The notes: generated from the sequence alone by a model not told the origin. Shown: positions 16,499 to 27,804, numbered from the stretch's first letter. The stretch: 64,000 nucleotides of DNA from Paenibacillus shirakamiensis (GCF_017874255.1 NZ_JAGGLD010000002.1:310001-374000); one strand, 5' to 3'. Numbers and translations: made by a program.

Positions 16499-17293
16499 TC
16501 AAGCCGCTACGTCTCTTTTCATGAATACAACCCAAGATATCACGAGAAATGCAACCACATATACAAGCAAAATAGTTACAGAAAAGCCCAAGGACATCCC
16601 CGTTGTTGTCGTTATATTCGTAACAGCACTCTTCATATATTCATATTTGGATAGATCCATATTATTAAATAACAAGTATTTTGCCCAATCGTATTTTACA
16701 GGACTGAAGATAGCGGAAAGAATGTTTCCAGCTACTAGCAGGAACATCGACAGTCCAATGGCTAGGCCACTGGTCCGAAACACAGTAGACAACATAAATG
16801 AAAAAATAGTAATGACTAAAAGATCAACAAACTTATAAAAGACTTGAAGAAGCAATTGCCCTGATTCAGTGCCTCCAAAAACGACTTCTATAGGGAGATT
16901 CGGGAACAGACTGAATGAAGTGGCTAAGTTCGTAACAACGAACACTACGGACATACTTATTGCAAACAGAAGTACAACGATAAATTTGGATAGCAAAATT
17001 TTCGCTCTAGACCATGGGCGAATCAATAGTAGTTTTACAGTACCCCATGTAAATTCTGAGGACACCATGTCCGCAGCAATGATTACCGAAAAGATGGAGA
17101 CTAGAAAATAGATTATGTTCAATTCAGAGGCAATATCCCAAGCACTTATGGGTTTACTACTTGGCGTATTCACGGCTACCACAATTCCCAAAACAATAGG
17201 CAATGCTACAACAAGACCTAACATAATCCATGTGCGCAGACGCCGATATATTTTCATATGCTCATTATGAATCAGTCCCATGAAATTACCCAA
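16499..17293 (-). CDS. ABC-2 type transporter permease
   Basis: A 264-aa membrane protein with six predicted helices (about residues 20-42, 55-75, 103-127, 148-172, 176-196, 230-255). It opens with GLIHNEHMKIYRRLRTWIM, the cytoplasmic entry segment usual in ABC-2 permeases such as those of bacitracin- or lantibiotic-immunity and sodium-export systems. Start is TTG at 17293, with AGGAGG eight bases upstream, overlapping the end of the ATPase gene. It pairs with that ATPase; the substrate is unknown. Confidence 0.85.
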   Translation of the reverse strand: MGNFMGLIHNEHMKIYRRLRTWIMLGLVVALPIVLGIVVAVNTPSSKPISAWDIASELNIIYFLVSIFSVIIAADMVSSEFTWGTVKLLLIRPWSRAKILLSKFIVVLLFAISMSVVFVVTNLATSFSLFPNLPIEVVFGGTESGQLLLQVFYKFVDLLVITIFSFMLSTVFRTSGLAIGLSMFLLVAGNILSAIFSPVKYDWAKYLLFNNMDLSKYEYMKSAVTNITTTTGMSLGFSVTILLVYVVAFLVISWVVFMKRDVAA

Positions 17294-18194
17294 TTGTACC
17301 GCCTCCTGTCATCTCTAGAAATTGATCCTCTAATGAACGTGTAACTACCTGTATTCCATATACTTTGAGTCCAGCAGCTACTAGACGACTATTGACCTCA
17401 GCAATCTGTTCCCGGTTCAATAGCACAATGAAATGGTCTCCTTCGGCGCGTCCACTTCCAAGTAAATCCAAGGCCTGGGCTGGATTATCGACTTCGAACA
17501 TCGTCTCACTGGCTTGATCCCCTACTTGACTAGCTTTGAGATCCTGTACATTGATTAATTTCCCACTCTGGATGACTGCTACGGTATCACACATTAATTC
17601 CATCTCGGACAACAGGTGACTGGAGACAAATACAGTTGTCCCTTCTTCTTGCGTAAGTACTCTTAAATAGTCACGAAGTTCTCGAATCCCTTGCGGATCT
17701 AATCCATTAGTGGGCTCGTCCAATATTAATAACCGTGGGCGATGTAAAATAGCTTGGGCTACTCCAAGACGCTGCCTCATCCCAAGCGAATATGTCTTCA
17801 CTTTATCATGAATTCGATTCTCAAGCCCAACAAGCTTGATCACTTCCTGAATTCGCTCTTTAGGTACTCCCGGCGACATACGAGCAAAATGGAGCAAGTT
17901 CTGATATCCGGTTAGGAATTTGTACATTTCCGGGTTCTCTACAATCGCACCTACATATGCAATAGCTTTCTCAAAGTCATTCCGAACGCTTATGCCCTGG
18001 ATGAAGATATCGCCTTCCGAAATAGACATCAATCCCACCATCATGCGAATGGTTGTCGTCTTTCCTGATCCATTAGGACCGAGGAAACCGAACACTTGAC
18101 CCGAAGGAATATCTAGTGTGAGACGATCAATAATAGTCTTTGAACCAATCCGTTTTGTTACATTGGACAGCCTTACAATAGGTTCTTGTGACAT
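17286..18194 (-). CDS. ABC transporter ATP-binding protein
   Basis: A 302-aa ABC ATPase. Walker A is GPNGSGKT, the signature loop is YSLGMRQRLG, Walker B is LLILDEPTNGLDP, and the H-loop is SSHLLSE. A ~75-residue C-terminal extension with beta-alpha pattern follows, as in DrrA/bacitracin-type ATPases. The ATG at 18194 has AAGGAGAG nine bases upstream; a GTG three codons earlier is too close to it. Forms a two-gene exporter with the downstream permease. Confidence 0.92.
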   Translation of the reverse strand: MSQEPIVRLSNVTKRIGSKTIIDRLTLDIPSGQVFGFLGPNGSGKTTTIRMMVGLMSISEGDIFIQGISVRNDFEKAIAYVGAIVENPEMYKFLTGYQNLLHFARMSPGVPKERIQEVIKLVGLENRIHDKVKTYSLGMRQRLGVAQAILHRPRLLILDEPTNGLDPQGIRELRDYLRVLTQEEGTTVFVSSHLLSEMELMCDTVAVIQSGKLINVQDLKASQVGDQASETMFEVDNPAQALDLLGSGRAEGDHFIVLLNREQIAEVNSRLVAAGLKVYGIQVVTRSLEDQFLEMTGGGTIG

Positions 18195-18287
18195 AGATTT
18201 CACTCTCCTTATGTATCTGTATCGGTAATTTCCGACACAGTATTCTTTTATGTTACCATACTTATTTAGACATAATTTACAAATTTG

Positions 18288-19187
18288 TTAAGTGATTTCA
18301 TTAGAACTCCGTTGTATTAGGAACTCCTCCAGTGCTTCTCGCCATGGACGCATCTCCTTGAATCCATTTAATCTCAAGGCTTGATGCTCTAGCACCGAAT
18401 AAGCGGGGCGCGGCGCGGCGCGCACAAATTGATGTGAGGTGACCGGAAGCACCGTTATCTTCAGTCCTGATATTTCGAAGACTGCCTTGGCAAAACTGCA
18501 CCAAGAACATGAACCCGCTCCCGTAATGTGATAAGTCCCATAGTTCTCAGTACGTAGAATTTTACTAATCGCCATTCCTAAGTCAAGGGTATACGTAGGG
18601 CAGCCAACTTGATCTTCTACCACAGATATTTGATCTTTAGTAGTAGCAAGATTCAACATCGTTTTGACAAAATTAGGTCCATATTCGCCATACACCCAAG
18701 AGGTTCGAATGATAAAAAATCGATTATGCATCTGCCGCACGAACTGCTCTCCTTCCCATTTGGAGCGTCCGTATACATTGATGGGATCTACAAGATGGAA
18801 TTCGTCATAAGGCGTGGTCCCTTCTCCATTGAATACATAATCCGTACTGATATAGACGAGCTTTGCACCGCTTGAAGCTGCGGCGACTGCCATATTCCTC
18901 GTTCCCCATGCGTTGACTTGATAGGCCAGATCTACATCTGTCTCCGCTTGATCTACTTGCGTATAGGCTGCTGCATGAATTACCACATCGGGACGAATGG
19001 AGGTGATCTTCTCTCTGCATGCTTCTGCATCGGTAATATCTAGTTCAGCTCGACCCAGCCCCGTCACCGCATATCCTTGCTTTGTGAGGAGTGCGACCAG
19101 TTCTCTTCCGAGTTGACCACCCGCTCCCGTAACGACAATTTTTCTTTTGTATCCCGGTATATCTCCACTCCGATAGTCAAAAATCAT
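18288..19187 (-). CDS. rfbD: dTDP-4-dehydrorhamnose reductase
   Basis: A 299-aa SDR-fold enzyme making dTDP-L-rhamnose, the last step of the pathway. NAD(P)-binding TGAGGQLGRELVALL, DITDAEACREKI, HAAAYTQVDQAETD, STDYVFNGEG and the catalytic YGRSKWEGE (Tyr-x3-Lys) are all present. ATG at 19187 overlaps the rfbC end by 11 bases and has GAGG six bases upstream. It forms a two-gene unit with rfbC; the rfbA and rfbB genes of the pathway are not in the window. Confidence 0.94.
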   Translation of the reverse strand: MIFDYRSGDIPGYKRKIVVTGAGGQLGRELVALLTKQGYAVTGLGRAELDITDAEACREKITSIRPDVVIHAAAYTQVDQAETDVDLAYQVNAWGTRNMAVAAASSGAKLVYISTDYVFNGEGTTPYDEFHLVDPINVYGRSKWEGEQFVRQMHNRFFIIRTSWVYGEYGPNFVKTMLNLATTKDQISVVEDQVGCPTYTLDLGMAISKILRTENYGTYHITGAGSCSWCSFAKAVFEISGLKITVLPVTSHQFVRAAPRPAYSVLEHQALRLNGFKEMRPWREALEEFLIQRSSNEIT

Positions 19188-19722
19188 AGTCGGCCTCGTG
19201 CAATAGCGGATGTACTTTATCCTTGTCAGAGGTAACTACCTTTGTGCTTGGCCATGGAATATGAAGGGTGGGATCATTCCAAAGAATACCTCGATCATGC
19301 TCTTTAGAAAACATTTCGTCCACTTTATACAGCACTTCCGTATGAGGAACTAACGTGCAGAAGCCATGTGCGAATCCTTGCGGAATCAACACTTGTCTAC
19401 GATTGGCCGCAGTTAAGATCACCTCACCCCATTGCCCAAAGGTAGGAGAGTCTTTTCTCAAGTCCACAAATACATCATAAATAGCTCCAACTAACACCCT
19501 AACTAATTTCGTCTGAGCTTTCGGTTTTAGTTGATAATGTAGTCCCCGCAAAGTTCCCGCCTCCGCAGAATAAGAATGATTATCCTGAATGAATGTGTAC
19601 CCTATCCCTTGTTCAGCAAAAGCTTTTTGGTTGTAACTTTCAAAGAAAAGACCTCGGCTGTCTTCATACGCATCCGGCTCTAGAATAACCGCATCGGCAA
19701 GTCCTGTATGGATCACTCTCAT
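19177..19722 (-). CDS. rfbC: dTDP-4-dehydrorhamnose 3,5-epimerase
   Basis: A 181-aa cupin-fold epimerase acting before RfbD in dTDP-L-rhamnose synthesis. Motifs: DSRGLFFESYNQKAF, FIQDNHSYS, GTLRGLHYQ (active-site His) and PQGFAHGFCTL. Start ATG follows AGGAGGGATATC. First gene of the rfbC-rfbD pair, which would supply rhamnose for cell-surface polysaccharide. Confidence 0.95.
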   Translation of the reverse strand: MRVIHTGLADAVILEPDAYEDSRGLFFESYNQKAFAEQGIGYTFIQDNHSYSAEAGTLRGLHYQLKPKAQTKLVRVLVGAIYDVFVDLRKDSPTFGQWGEVILTAANRRQVLIPQGFAHGFCTLVPHTEVLYKVDEMFSKEHDRGILWNDPTLHIPWPSTKVVTSDKDKVHPLLHEADYDF

Positions 19723-19822
19723 TACTGATATCCCTCCTGAATGGATCTACTCAATTGTAATATCCTATTCAATGAGGGAACTAAAAGACAGGGGTATCCC
19801 CCCTCTCTCCTAAAAGAAAGAA

Positions 19823-19864
19823 AAAACCCGCATCATCCTCATCCAAGGACGATACGGGTTTATT
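19823..19864 (-). terminator. Terminator downstream of gltB
   Basis: AAACCCG and CGGGTTT arms enclose an imperfect stem (two mismatches) with a T run on the minus strand, ten bases after the gltB stop. Confidence 0.65.
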
Positions 19865-19872
19865 TTAATCCT

Positions 19873-22800
19873 TTAGTTACCTGCACGTGCCAGCTCGCGC
19901 ATATTAGCTTCGAAGGCAGCGAGTAAGGCCGCTTCTCCTTGAAGGCCTTGATCTAGAACTTTGCGAATCTGTTCTAACATCCGTTTGTAGTCTTTAGGAA
20001 TGACACGTACAAAGTCTTGCAGAGACTCGTTCCAATTCTCCAGTACCCGGCGTCCTATTGCACTATCCGTATAGTCAATATGGCGTCCAATCAGAGCCTG
20101 AAGTTGCTCCGCTTCCTCCGCATCTTCTACACGCTCAAGCAATACCATTTCTAAATTGCAGCGTTGTAAAAAAGTACCTTGTGGATCATACACGTAAGCA
20201 ATACCGCCAGACATCCCTGCTGCAAAGTTGCGGCCCGTATCACCAAGCACAACAACACGTCCACCGGTCATATACTCGCAACCATGATCGCCTACGCCTT
20301 CAACTACCACATTGGCACCTGAATTCCGAACGGCGAATCGTTCGCCAGCAATACCTCGAACATAGGCTTCTCCACTCGTAGCTCCATAGAAGGCTGTGTT
20401 ACCAGCAATGATATTTTCTTCCGCTACAAATGTTGCCTTGGACGAAGGTCTAACCGCAAGTTTCCCTCCAGAGAGACCTTTTCCGATATAGTCATTCGCA
20501 TCCCCATCAATAGTTAGCGTCATTCCTTTCGGTACAAATGCACCGAAGCTTTGACCAGCTGAACCGACAAAGTTGAAGCGAATTGTATCTTCTGGAAGAC
20601 CTGCAGCACCGTAGAGCCGTGTCACTTCACTCCCCAGAATGGTCCCGGTCGCCCGGTCTACATTCGTAATCGGAAGTTCAGCAAATACGGATTCCCCGCG
20701 CTCAAGCGCAGGTGCAGCAAGATCCATTAATTTCGTCATATCCAAAGTCTTCTCTAGACCATGGTTCTGAACTTGCGTATTAAAGCGATCTGCTCCTTCA
20801 TGCTGAGTAGGCATATGCAGTAGTGCATTCAAATCTACGCCACTCTTCTTCCAGTGATGCACAGCTTTGTTGCTCTCCAGACAGTCCGTACGGCCTACCA
20901 TTTCGTTAATGGTGCGGAAGCCAAGTTCAGACATCCATTCTCTTAAATCCTCAGCTACGAAGGTCATAAAGTTCACCACATGCTGTGGATCCCCCGTAAA
21001 GTTTTTGCGAAGCTCTGGATTCTGAGTGGCCACCCCTACAGGACAAGTATCCATTTGGCATACTCTCATCATGATACAACCTACCGCTACAAGCGGTGCC
21101 GTTGAGAATCCATACTCTTCTGCGCCAAGCAATGCCGCTACAGCTAAGTCCCGGCCACTAAGAATTTTGCCGTCTGTCTCAAGAACGACGCGATCCCGCA
21201 GGTTATTGAGCATCAATGTCTGGTGCGTCTCAGCAACGCCAAGCTCCCAAGGAAGGCCTGCGTGACGAATGGAACCTTGAGGAGAAGCTCCTGTTCCCCC
21301 GTCGTACCCACTGACTAGGATGACATCGGCGCGACCTTTTGCTACCCCTGCTGCGATCGTTCCCACGCCCGCTTCCGATACAAGCTTCACGTTGATTCGT
21401 GCGCGAGGGTTAGAGTTCTTCAAATCATAAATTAGTTCTGCCAGATCCTCAATCGAATAAATATCATGGTGAGGAGGTGGAGAGATTAGACCTACGCCTG
21501 GCGTAGACCCCCGAACTTCAGCTACCCAAGGATAGACTTTACGTCCTGGAAGCTGACCGCCCTCACCTGGCTTCGCTCCTTGTGCCATTTTGATCTGAAT
21601 TTCATCGGCATTCACTAAATAATGAGAAGTAACTCCGAACCGTCCCGAAGCCACCTGCTTGATCGCACTACGGCGTGAATCGCCATTCGCATCAGGAATA
21701 TAACGCGCTGGATCTTCCCCACCTTCACCTGTATTACTCTTACCACCAATTCGGTTCATCCCGATCGCAATAGACTCATGTGCTTCTTTACTGATAGATC
21801 CGAAGGACATGGCGCCAGTCTTGAATCGAGTCATAATCGAAGCCGCAGACTCCACTTCTTCTAGAGGAACCTTAGGACCTACAGGTCTAAGTTCGAGCAA
21901 CGAACGAAGCGTAAGATGCTTCTCATTCTCCCCTTGAACCAAGTCAGCAAATTTCTTATACAGACCATAATCTCCTGTGCGGACGGATTGCTGAAGCAAG
22001 TGAATCGTCTGTGGATTGAACAAATGTTCTTCTGCGTGGGCACGCCATTGATATTCCCCGCCAGAATCCAGAACTTTGTCATTGCCATCTTTATCTGTAA
22101 ATGCACGGTAATGCTGCGTAAGTGTCTCTTGAGCGATCTCTTCCAGACCAATTCCACCTATACGGGAAGGCGTCCAAGTAAAGTAACGATTAACAAACTC
22201 GTCATTCAGACCTACGGCTTCAAAAATTTGTGCACCACGATAAGATTGAATGGTGGAAATCCCCATCTTGGACAAGGTCTTCACTACGCCTTTAGAAGCA
22301 GCTTTGATATAGTTTTTTACGGCTTTATCATGGGTGAGTCCACGCAACATGCCTTGAGATAACATATCGTTCAGCGTCTCAAAAGCAAGATAAGGATTTA
22401 CCGCACTTACGCCGTAGCCAAGTAAGAGTGCATAATGATGAACTTCACGAGGTTCACCCGTTTCGAGCAAAATACTGACTTTAGTCCGTGTCTCTTGACG
22501 GATCAAGTGATGGTGAAGGCTAGATACGGCTAAAAGTGCAGGGATAGCGGCATTCTCAGCATTCACGCCACGGTCAGACAAGATAATTATGTTATGTCCT
22601 TTATCAATGACACGATCTGCTGCACTACATAGGACGTCAATTGCTGAACGTAGTCCTTCTGCACCTTCCGAAGCAGTAAACAAAATCGGAATGGTCATCG
22701 ATTTGAAGCCTGGACGATGTACATGGCGTAGCTTCGCAAAATCTTCATTGGATAGAATCGGAGACTCAAGTCGGATATGACGACAGCTCTCCGGTTCAGG

Positions 22801-24474
22801 ATTAAGAAGATCCCGCTCAGGTCCAATCGCTGTTAATGTGGATGTTACCAGTTCTTCCCGAATCGCATCAATGGGAGGATTTGTGACCTGTGCAAACATC
22901 TGCTTAAAGTAGCTGTATAGCCGCTGAGGCTGATCCGACAATACGGCTATCGGAGCATCATAACCCATGGAGCCAATAGCTTCTTGGCCTGTAGATGCCA
23001 TCGGTTCGATAACTTTACGAAGTTCTTCATACGTATAACCGAAAGCTAACTGTTGTTGAGTCACATTATCATGACCTGGTTCTGGAAGTTCCGGTGCATC
23101 AGGAAGTTCATCCAGACGAATCAAATGTTCATCAAGCCAGTCACGGTATGGATTCTCCGCAGCAATCGAGGCTTTCACCTCTTCATCTGAAATAATCCGT
23201 CCTTCATGGGTATCTACGAGCAGCATCCGACCTGGACGCAAACGATCTTTATATAATACATTCTCCGGAGCAATATCCAAGACCCCAGCTTCAGAAGACA
23301 GCACAATTAGATCATCTTTAGTTACATAATAGCGGGATGGACGAAGACCATTCCGGTCAAGAATCGCTCCGATCTGTACGCCATCCGTAAAGCCCATTGC
23401 GGCCGGTCCGTCCCAAGGTTCCATCAGTGAACTGTGGTATTCGTAAAAGGCTTTCTTATCATCGTCCATGCTCTCATGGTTATTCCAAGGCTCTGGAACC
23501 ATCATCATCGCTACATGCGGCAAAGAACGTCCGCTTAAGTACAGAAATTCAAATGTATTATCAAACATGCCTGTATCCGAACCATCTGGGTTAATAACAG
23601 GTTTTACTTTCGCTAGATCTTCGCCGAACACTTCACTCTTGAAGAGAGATTGACGGGCATGCATCCAGTTCACATTACCGCGCAAAGTATTGATCTCACC
23701 GTTATGAATCATGAAGCGATAGGGATGCGCCCGCTCCCAGCTAGGGAACGTATTCGTACTAAAACGGGAATGCACTAAAGCAATAGCAGATTCTAATAAC
23801 TCTTCTTGCAAGTCAAGGTAGAACTCGCCCACTTGATCGGTAGTTAACATCCCTTTATATACAATTTTGCGACATGACAAGCTCGGCATATAAAAAGCGT
23901 CCGATTGCTCTGCACCACTATAACGAATCGCAAGCTCGGCACGACGACGAATTACGTACAGCTTACGTTCAAAACTCATGTCATCTGTAATTCCCGCGCC
24001 ACGGGCAATAAAAGCTTGGCGGACGTAAGGCTTGGCTTCTCTGGCTGTTTTACCCAGCATGTGATCATCGGTAGGCACCGTACGGAATCCGATCAGCTGT
24101 TGTCCTTCTTCCTCAACAATTTGAGTGAACAACGCTTCTTGACGGCTACGAACCTCTTCATCATGGGGAAGGAACATCATACCTACACCATATTGTCCTG
24201 CTTCAGGAAGATGGAATCCAAGCTTTTCTGCTTCGGATTCGAAGAAACGATGCGGGATCTGAATCAGAATTCCTGCTCCATCTCCAGAGTTAGGTTCCGC
24301 TCCTTGTCCTCCGCGGTGTTCCATATTAATTAGCATGGTCAGCGCTTGGCTGACAATCGAATGGGAAGGCCGCCCTTTGATGTGAGCAACAAAGCCCATT
24401 CCGCATGCATCTTTTTCGAACGAAGGATCATACAAACCTTGCTTTACAGGGATATCGGTATGTTTCATCATCAT
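19873..24474 (-). CDS. gltB: Glutamate synthase (NADPH) large subunit
   Basis: A 1533-aa large subunit of glutamate synthase, which transfers glutamine amide nitrogen to 2-oxoglutarate. The class-II glutaminase domain starts at Cys24 (KDACGMGF), so a propeptide of 23 residues is probably removed. The central and FMN-binding TIM-barrel domains include [14 protein letters not shown] and YDGGTGASP. The 3Fe-4S ligands are in the C-x5-C-x4-C motif [12 protein letters not shown]. The C-terminal GXGXG beta-helix domain ends the protein. ATG at 24474 follows AGAAAGGTTGCATAG. No small subunit gene (gltD) is adjacent. Confidence 0.97.
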   Translation of the reverse strand: MMMKHTDIPVKQGLYDPSFEKDACGMGFVAHIKGRPSHSIVSQALTMLINMEHRGGQGAEPNSGDGAGILIQIPHRFFESEAEKLGFHLPEAGQYGVGMMFLPHDEEVRSRQEALFTQIVEEEGQQLIGFRTVPTDDHMLGKTAREAKPYVRQAFIARGAGITDDMSFERKLYVIRRRAELAIRYSGAEQSDAFYMPSLSCRKIVYKGMLTTDQVGEFYLDLQEELLESAIALVHSRFSTNTFPSWERAHPYRFMIHNGEINTLRGNVNWMHARQSLFKSEVFGEDLAKVKPVINPDGSDTGMFDNTFEFLYLSGRSLPHVAMMMVPEPWNNHESMDDDKKAFYEYHSSLMEPWDGPAAMGFTDGVQIGAILDRNGLRPSRYYVTKDDLIVLSSEAGVLDIAPENVLYKDRLRPGRMLLVDTHEGRIISDEEVKASIAAENPYRDWLDEHLIRLDELPDAPELPEPGHDNVTQQQLAFGYTYEELRKVIEPMASTGQEAIGSMGYDAPIAVLSDQPQRLYSYFKQMFAQVTNPPIDAIREELVTSTLTAIGPERDLLNPEPESCRHIRLESPILSNEDFAKLRHVHRPGFKSMTIPILFTASEGAEGLRSAIDVLCSAADRVIDKGHNIIILSDRGVNAENAAIPALLAVSSLHHHLIRQETRTKVSILLETGEPREVHHYALLLGYGVSAVNPYLAFETLNDMLSQGMLRGLTHDKAVKNYIKAASKGVVKTLSKMGISTIQSYRGAQIFEAVGLNDEFVNRYFTWTPSRIGGIGLEEIAQETLTQHYRAFTDKDGNDKVLDSGGEYQWRAHAEEHLFNPQTIHLLQQSVRTGDYGLYKKFADLVQGENEKHLTLRSLLELRPVGPKVPLEEVESAASIMTRFKTGAMSFGSISKEAHESIAIGMNRIGGKSNTGEGGEDPARYIPDANGDSRRSAIKQVASGRFGVTSHYLVNADEIQIKMAQGAKPGEGGQLPGRKVYPWVAEVRGSTPGVGLISPPPHHDIYSIEDLAELIYDLKNSNPRARINVKLVSEAGVGTIAAGVAKGRADVILVSGYDGGTGASPQGSIRHAGLPWELGVAETHQTLMLNNLRDRVVLETDGKILSGRDLAVAALLGAEEYGFSTAPLVAVGCIMMRVCQMDTCPVGVATQNPELRKNFTGDPQHVVNFMTFVAEDLREWMSELGFRTINEMVGRTDCLESNKAVHHWKKSGVDLNALLHMPTQHEGADRFNTQVQNHGLEKTLDMTKLMDLAAPALERGESVFAELPITNVDRATGTILGSEVTRLYGAAGLPEDTIRFNFVGSAGQSFGAFVPKGMTLTIDGDANDYIGKGLSGGKLAVRPSSKATFVAEENIIAGNTAFYGATSGEAYVRGIAGERFAVRNSGANVVVEGVGDHGCEYMTGGRVVVLGDTGRNFAAGMSGGIAYVYDPQGTFLQRCNLEMVLLERVEDAEEAEQLQALIGRHIDYTDSAIGRRVLENWNESLQDFVRVIPKDYKRMLEQIRKVLDQGLQGEAALLAAFEANMRELARAGN

Positions 24475-24749
24475 CTATGCAACCTTTCTGTCAGTAAAAT
24501 ATCTTGTTCCCAACAATTTATACGCAAATCGACGGCTTTCCAATAGACTAAAGAACACTTTATTTGCATAAATTTCACGTCATGTTAGGTGTGAGTAGTC
24601 ACAACATTGTAGCATCCAGTTCACTTATAGGGAAATCTAATCTTTTTATAATCTCGATAATTTTTTTTATCAAGCCGATGCTCATAAGCCTTACTAACAC
24701 TTGAAATTACTATAGCATCTCAAGCCTGGAATAGACATCCTATACAAAC
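24475..24749. other. Intergenic region upstream of gltB
   Basis: No gene seen. It holds the probable gltB promoter, a leader of about 165 bases without an obvious riboswitch, and ends at the yhgE terminator. Confidence 0.55.
24645..24673 (-). promoter_or_regulatory. SigA-type promoter of gltB
   Basis: On the minus strand, TTGATA (24673-24668) and TATAAA (24650-24645) are 17 bases apart. The long A/T run in the spacer also forms a weak inverted repeat. Confidence 0.55.
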
Positions 24750-24786
24750 AGAAAAATAGCTGTCTGGGCATCCTGCCCAAACAGCC
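24750..24786 (-). terminator. Terminator of yhgE-like gene
   Basis: GGCTGTTTGGGCA pairs with TGCCCAGACAGCT (one wobble) on the minus strand, followed by a T-rich stretch, 37 bases after the stop. Confidence 0.8.
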
Positions 24787-24822
24787 ATAATTTATCTAAT
24801 ACTTATAAATCAAAATTTATGA

Positions 24823-27099
24823 TTATGCAGTTACTGCAGCCTCGGTATTGCTCTTATTCACTCGTTCTTGCTTTGGTGTACGAATAAGAAAATATGCAAG
24901 CGTCAGCAGAAGGAAGCTAACTCCATAAATTAAGAGTAGGTCGAATTGTCTCCACATCACACTATAATCACCACTAGCAATTACGGCTTTGAAGCCCGTA
25001 ACCGAATGACTCATCGGCAACCAAGGATTAATAGGCTTCATCCAGTTAGGTAAAAGTTCGAGTGGGAATGTACCTGCACTCGTGGTCAGCTGCATAACCA
25101 TCAAGATAACCACTACGAAACGGCCTGGTTGATCCAGCCAAGTTACAATCGCTTGAATGATCATCATGAAGGCAAAGCTCGTAGCTAATGTAAAGAGATA
25201 GAATAGAGGTATGCTTTGCACTTTGAGATCAATCAGTTCCAGAACAATTGTATCCAAAATTAAAGACTGGAGTATACTCATCAACATGAAAGTAAATGCC
25301 CGACTGAAGAATCGTTGCCATCCTGTCGCCCCCTCCACCGTTGTACCTCTCATGGAGATAATGATTGTAGATATCAAGCTTCCCACAAACAAGCTGATGG
25401 ATAAGAAATAAGGAGCAATACCTGTTCCATAATTTTTAACTTTCTTCGAAGTATCTTCCGTGACTTTCACAGGTTGTGCGTACATCGTCACCGTCTCATC
25501 GGTAGTTTTGACATCTCCTGTTTTGTGCGCAGCTTCTGTCAACTTGTCGGCGAGCTTGCCTGATCCGCTAACTAAGTCTCCCATACCATTTTTCAACTCA
25601 CCAGCACCATCATTCAGTTTCACTGAACCACTTGCAAGTGTGTTTACGCCGCCGCCAAGCTTTTGAATCCCTTGCACAAGTGAATTACTTCCACTTTCAA
25701 GCTTAGTAGTACCCGCAGCTAGCGTATGACTTCCTGTTGCTGCTTCGGAGAGCTTAGAACCAAACTGCTTCATGCCTTGCTCAATTTTGGTGCTGCCAGC
25801 ATTAAGCTTATCTGCACCACTTACCAATTTTTTATTTCCAGCTACGAGTTGATCGCTACCTTTAGCTAATTGACTCGTGCCTGTTGCTAATTGATCCGCA
25901 CCTTGCGATAATTTCTTGCTTCCCGCAGCCAATTGTTCGCTACCTTCGGCTAGCTGCGTCTGACCTGCTGCAAGTTGTTCGCTCCCTTGAGCTACAGCCT
26001 GACTTGCGGCCAGTAATTTCTGCACGGAAGGATCTTGGGCTAACGCTGGGTTGGATTTGGCTAACTGTTCTAATCCTTGGGCAACGCCCTTGGCTCCCTG
26101 CGCTACTTTGTTACTACCTTCTACAGAAGATTGTAATCCTTGGTTCAGCTTAGTTGCGCCTGTCTCTGAAGCTTGAAGTCCTTGTTGCAGCTTCGCAGCT
26201 CCATCAGCAGAAGCATGTGCGCCTTGATTCAGCTTCGTATTTCCTGCGAGTGCCGAGTGCAGTCCTTGGGACAGCTGTTTTACTCCGCCTGAGGATTGGC
26301 TCACACCTGATTGGAGTTGTTGATGAGCTGCATTCAGCTTATCCAGACCTCCAGATAAATTGTGGGCGCCAGTACTCAAGTCGGCAGTGCCGCTATGGAT
26401 TTGAAGCGCACCATTTTTGAGTGGGCTCAGACCGTTCTGAAGTTCACTTGTTCCGCTCACAAGCTTACTAAGATTCTCTTTTAACTTGGTGGCTCCATCT
26501 TCTAGTTTGCCAGCACCTGTATGCAAGTCGCCTGCCCCATTTCCGGCCTCTTTAAGCCCGGAAGAAATTTCAGTTATTTTATCGAACAGACTATTTGTAT
26601 AAGCCTCTGTAACTTTTGCAGAAATCTTTGATTTTAGATCTTTCATCGCCGTATTTCCAATTTGCCCAGCTACAAAGTTATAATTCCCGTTAGGTTCATA
26701 GACTAAATCTGCTGGCTGAGGATGATCATTCATTAACGTAGTAGCCTGAGAAGAGAAATTCTCTGGAATGGTAATCTTCATGTAGTACTGATTATCATCC
26801 ATTCCCTTATTAGCTTGATCATTATTAACAAATATCCATTTAAAATCTTTCGTCTTCTTCAGTTCATCCACTAAATCAGTACCGACATGAAGAGCCTTTC
26901 CATCATAAGTGGCTCCCTTATCCTGATTTACAATAGCCACAGGCAATTCATCCAAGTGACCATATGGATCCCAAAAGGCAGATAAATACATCCCACAATA
27001 CAAAATGGGTATAAATATCACCGCAATGAATGAAACTAAAGTCAATGGTTTCTTGACTCCGGCTTTGATGTCTTTCGCAAATACAGATAATAATTTCAT
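24823..27099 (-). CDS. YhgE/Pip domain membrane protein
   Basis: A 758-aa protein related to B. subtilis YhgE and lactococcal phage-infection protein Pip, with an ABC-2-like membrane domain. One helix near residues 20-41 precedes an extracytoplasmic domain (GHLDELPVAIVNQDKGA). A long repetitive region follows (about residues 190-520) with many copies of hydrophobic-x2-Gly units such as LAAGTTKLESGSN. Five helices end the protein (residues ~555-735). ATG at 27099 follows TAGGAG. A TetR regulator gene lies 54 bases upstream on the same strand. Role in export or envelope is not settled. Confidence 0.88.
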   Translation of the reverse strand: MKLLSVFAKDIKAGVKKPLTLVSFIAVIFIPILYCGMYLSAFWDPYGHLDELPVAIVNQDKGATYDGKALHVGTDLVDELKKTKDFKWIFVNNDQANKGMDDNQYYMKITIPENFSSQATTLMNDHPQPADLVYEPNGNYNFVAGQIGNTAMKDLKSKISAKVTEAYTNSLFDKITEISSGLKEAGNGAGDLHTGAGKLEDGATKLKENLSKLVSGTSELQNGLSPLKNGALQIHSGTADLSTGAHNLSGGLDKLNAAHQQLQSGVSQSSGGVKQLSQGLHSALAGNTKLNQGAHASADGAAKLQQGLQASETGATKLNQGLQSSVEGSNKVAQGAKGVAQGLEQLAKSNPALAQDPSVQKLLAASQAVAQGSEQLAAGQTQLAEGSEQLAAGSKKLSQGADQLATGTSQLAKGSDQLVAGNKKLVSGADKLNAGSTKIEQGMKQFGSKLSEAATGSHTLAAGTTKLESGSNSLVQGIQKLGGGVNTLASGSVKLNDGAGELKNGMGDLVSGSGKLADKLTEAAHKTGDVKTTDETVTMYAQPVKVTEDTSKKVKNYGTGIAPYFLSISLFVGSLISTIIISMRGTTVEGATGWQRFFSRAFTFMLMSILQSLILDTIVLELIDLKVQSIPLFYLFTLATSFAFMMIIQAIVTWLDQPGRFVVVILMVMQLTTSAGTFPLELLPNWMKPINPWLPMSHSVTGFKAVIASGDYSVMWRQFDLLLIYGVSFLLLTLAYFLIRTPKQERVNKSNTEAAVTA

Positions 27100-27152
27100 C
27101 GCGGTTTCTCCTATTCTCTTGGTTATACTCTCTCCAAATGTTTCTCTACGTT

Positions 27153-27728
27153 TTATTTAGGTAGCAATCCCTCGGCAAAAAAAAGCCGGATATAAGATTT
27201 AATATCGTCTTTGTCCATCGGATCATGCTGCTTGCTCCATTCAAGCGTCAACGTGATATAGAGCTTCAACAAGACGAATGAGGCTACTTTCGCGTCCACT
27301 TCCCGAATTTCACCTTGAATCGTGGCATGTTCAACCTGTCTCTCCATATAATCCAGAATGGCGTTCTCAACGCGCTGCATGGCTTCCCTAGCTTGTGGGG
27401 TTCCGAACTCCCGTACCTCTTGTGCTAGTTTAATCAATAATTCATGTTCCACTCGGAATTCCAACAATCCATCCAAAGCATCATATAAATTCTCGAAGAA
27501 AGCTTGATCCTTACGAATCTTCTGCTCAGTAATTCGCTTCATCTCTGCTATTACACCTTGCAAGATGTCATCGAACAGCTCTTCCTTGTTCGCAAAGAAC
27601 GTGTAGATCGTACCTTTGCCCACATTTGCAATTCTTGCTACTTGATCCATTGTCGTCGCTTTATATCCAAACATAGAGAATGACTTGGTTGCAGCATCCA
27701 TGATTTGTGTACGGCGATCTACCGACAT
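27153..27728 (-). CDS. TetR/AcrR family regulator
   Basis: A 191-aa repressor. The N-terminal helix-turn-helix runs over residues ~8-55 with IMDAATKSFSMFGYKATTMD and VGKGTIYTFFANKEELF. The C-terminal ligand domain is family-typical in length only. Start ATG follows AGGAGGAGTTCA. It precedes the YhgE-like gene with a 54-base gap and is likely its regulator and an autoregulator; repeats 40-75 bases upstream look like its operator. Confidence 0.93.
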   Translation of the reverse strand: MSVDRRTQIMDAATKSFSMFGYKATTMDQVARIANVGKGTIYTFFANKEELFDDILQGVIAEMKRITEQKIRKDQAFFENLYDALDGLLEFRVEHELLIKLAQEVREFGTPQAREAMQRVENAILDYMERQVEHATIQGEIREVDAKVASFVLLKLYITLTLEWSKQHDPMDKDDIKSYIRLFFAEGLLPK

Positions 27729-27764
27729 TGAACTCCTCCTCTCTACAAGGTTACGCCCTTATAA

Positions 27765-27804
27765 ATGACTAATATTCTAAAACGGTCAATTAGTCATACG
27801 GTCA
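27765..27804. promoter_or_regulatory. Probable TetR operator: inverted and direct repeats
   Basis: A 9-bp perfect inverted repeat (ATGACTAAT at 27765-27773, ATTAGTCAT at 27789-27797) interleaves with two direct copies of ACGGTCA (27782-27788 and 27798-27804), 40 bases upstream of the TetR start. A further TTAGTCATACG copy lies near 27886-27896. Confidence 0.6.

Noticed and set aside
21916..24333. Plus-strand frames inside gltB
   Set aside because: Antisense shadows of a large conserved gene.
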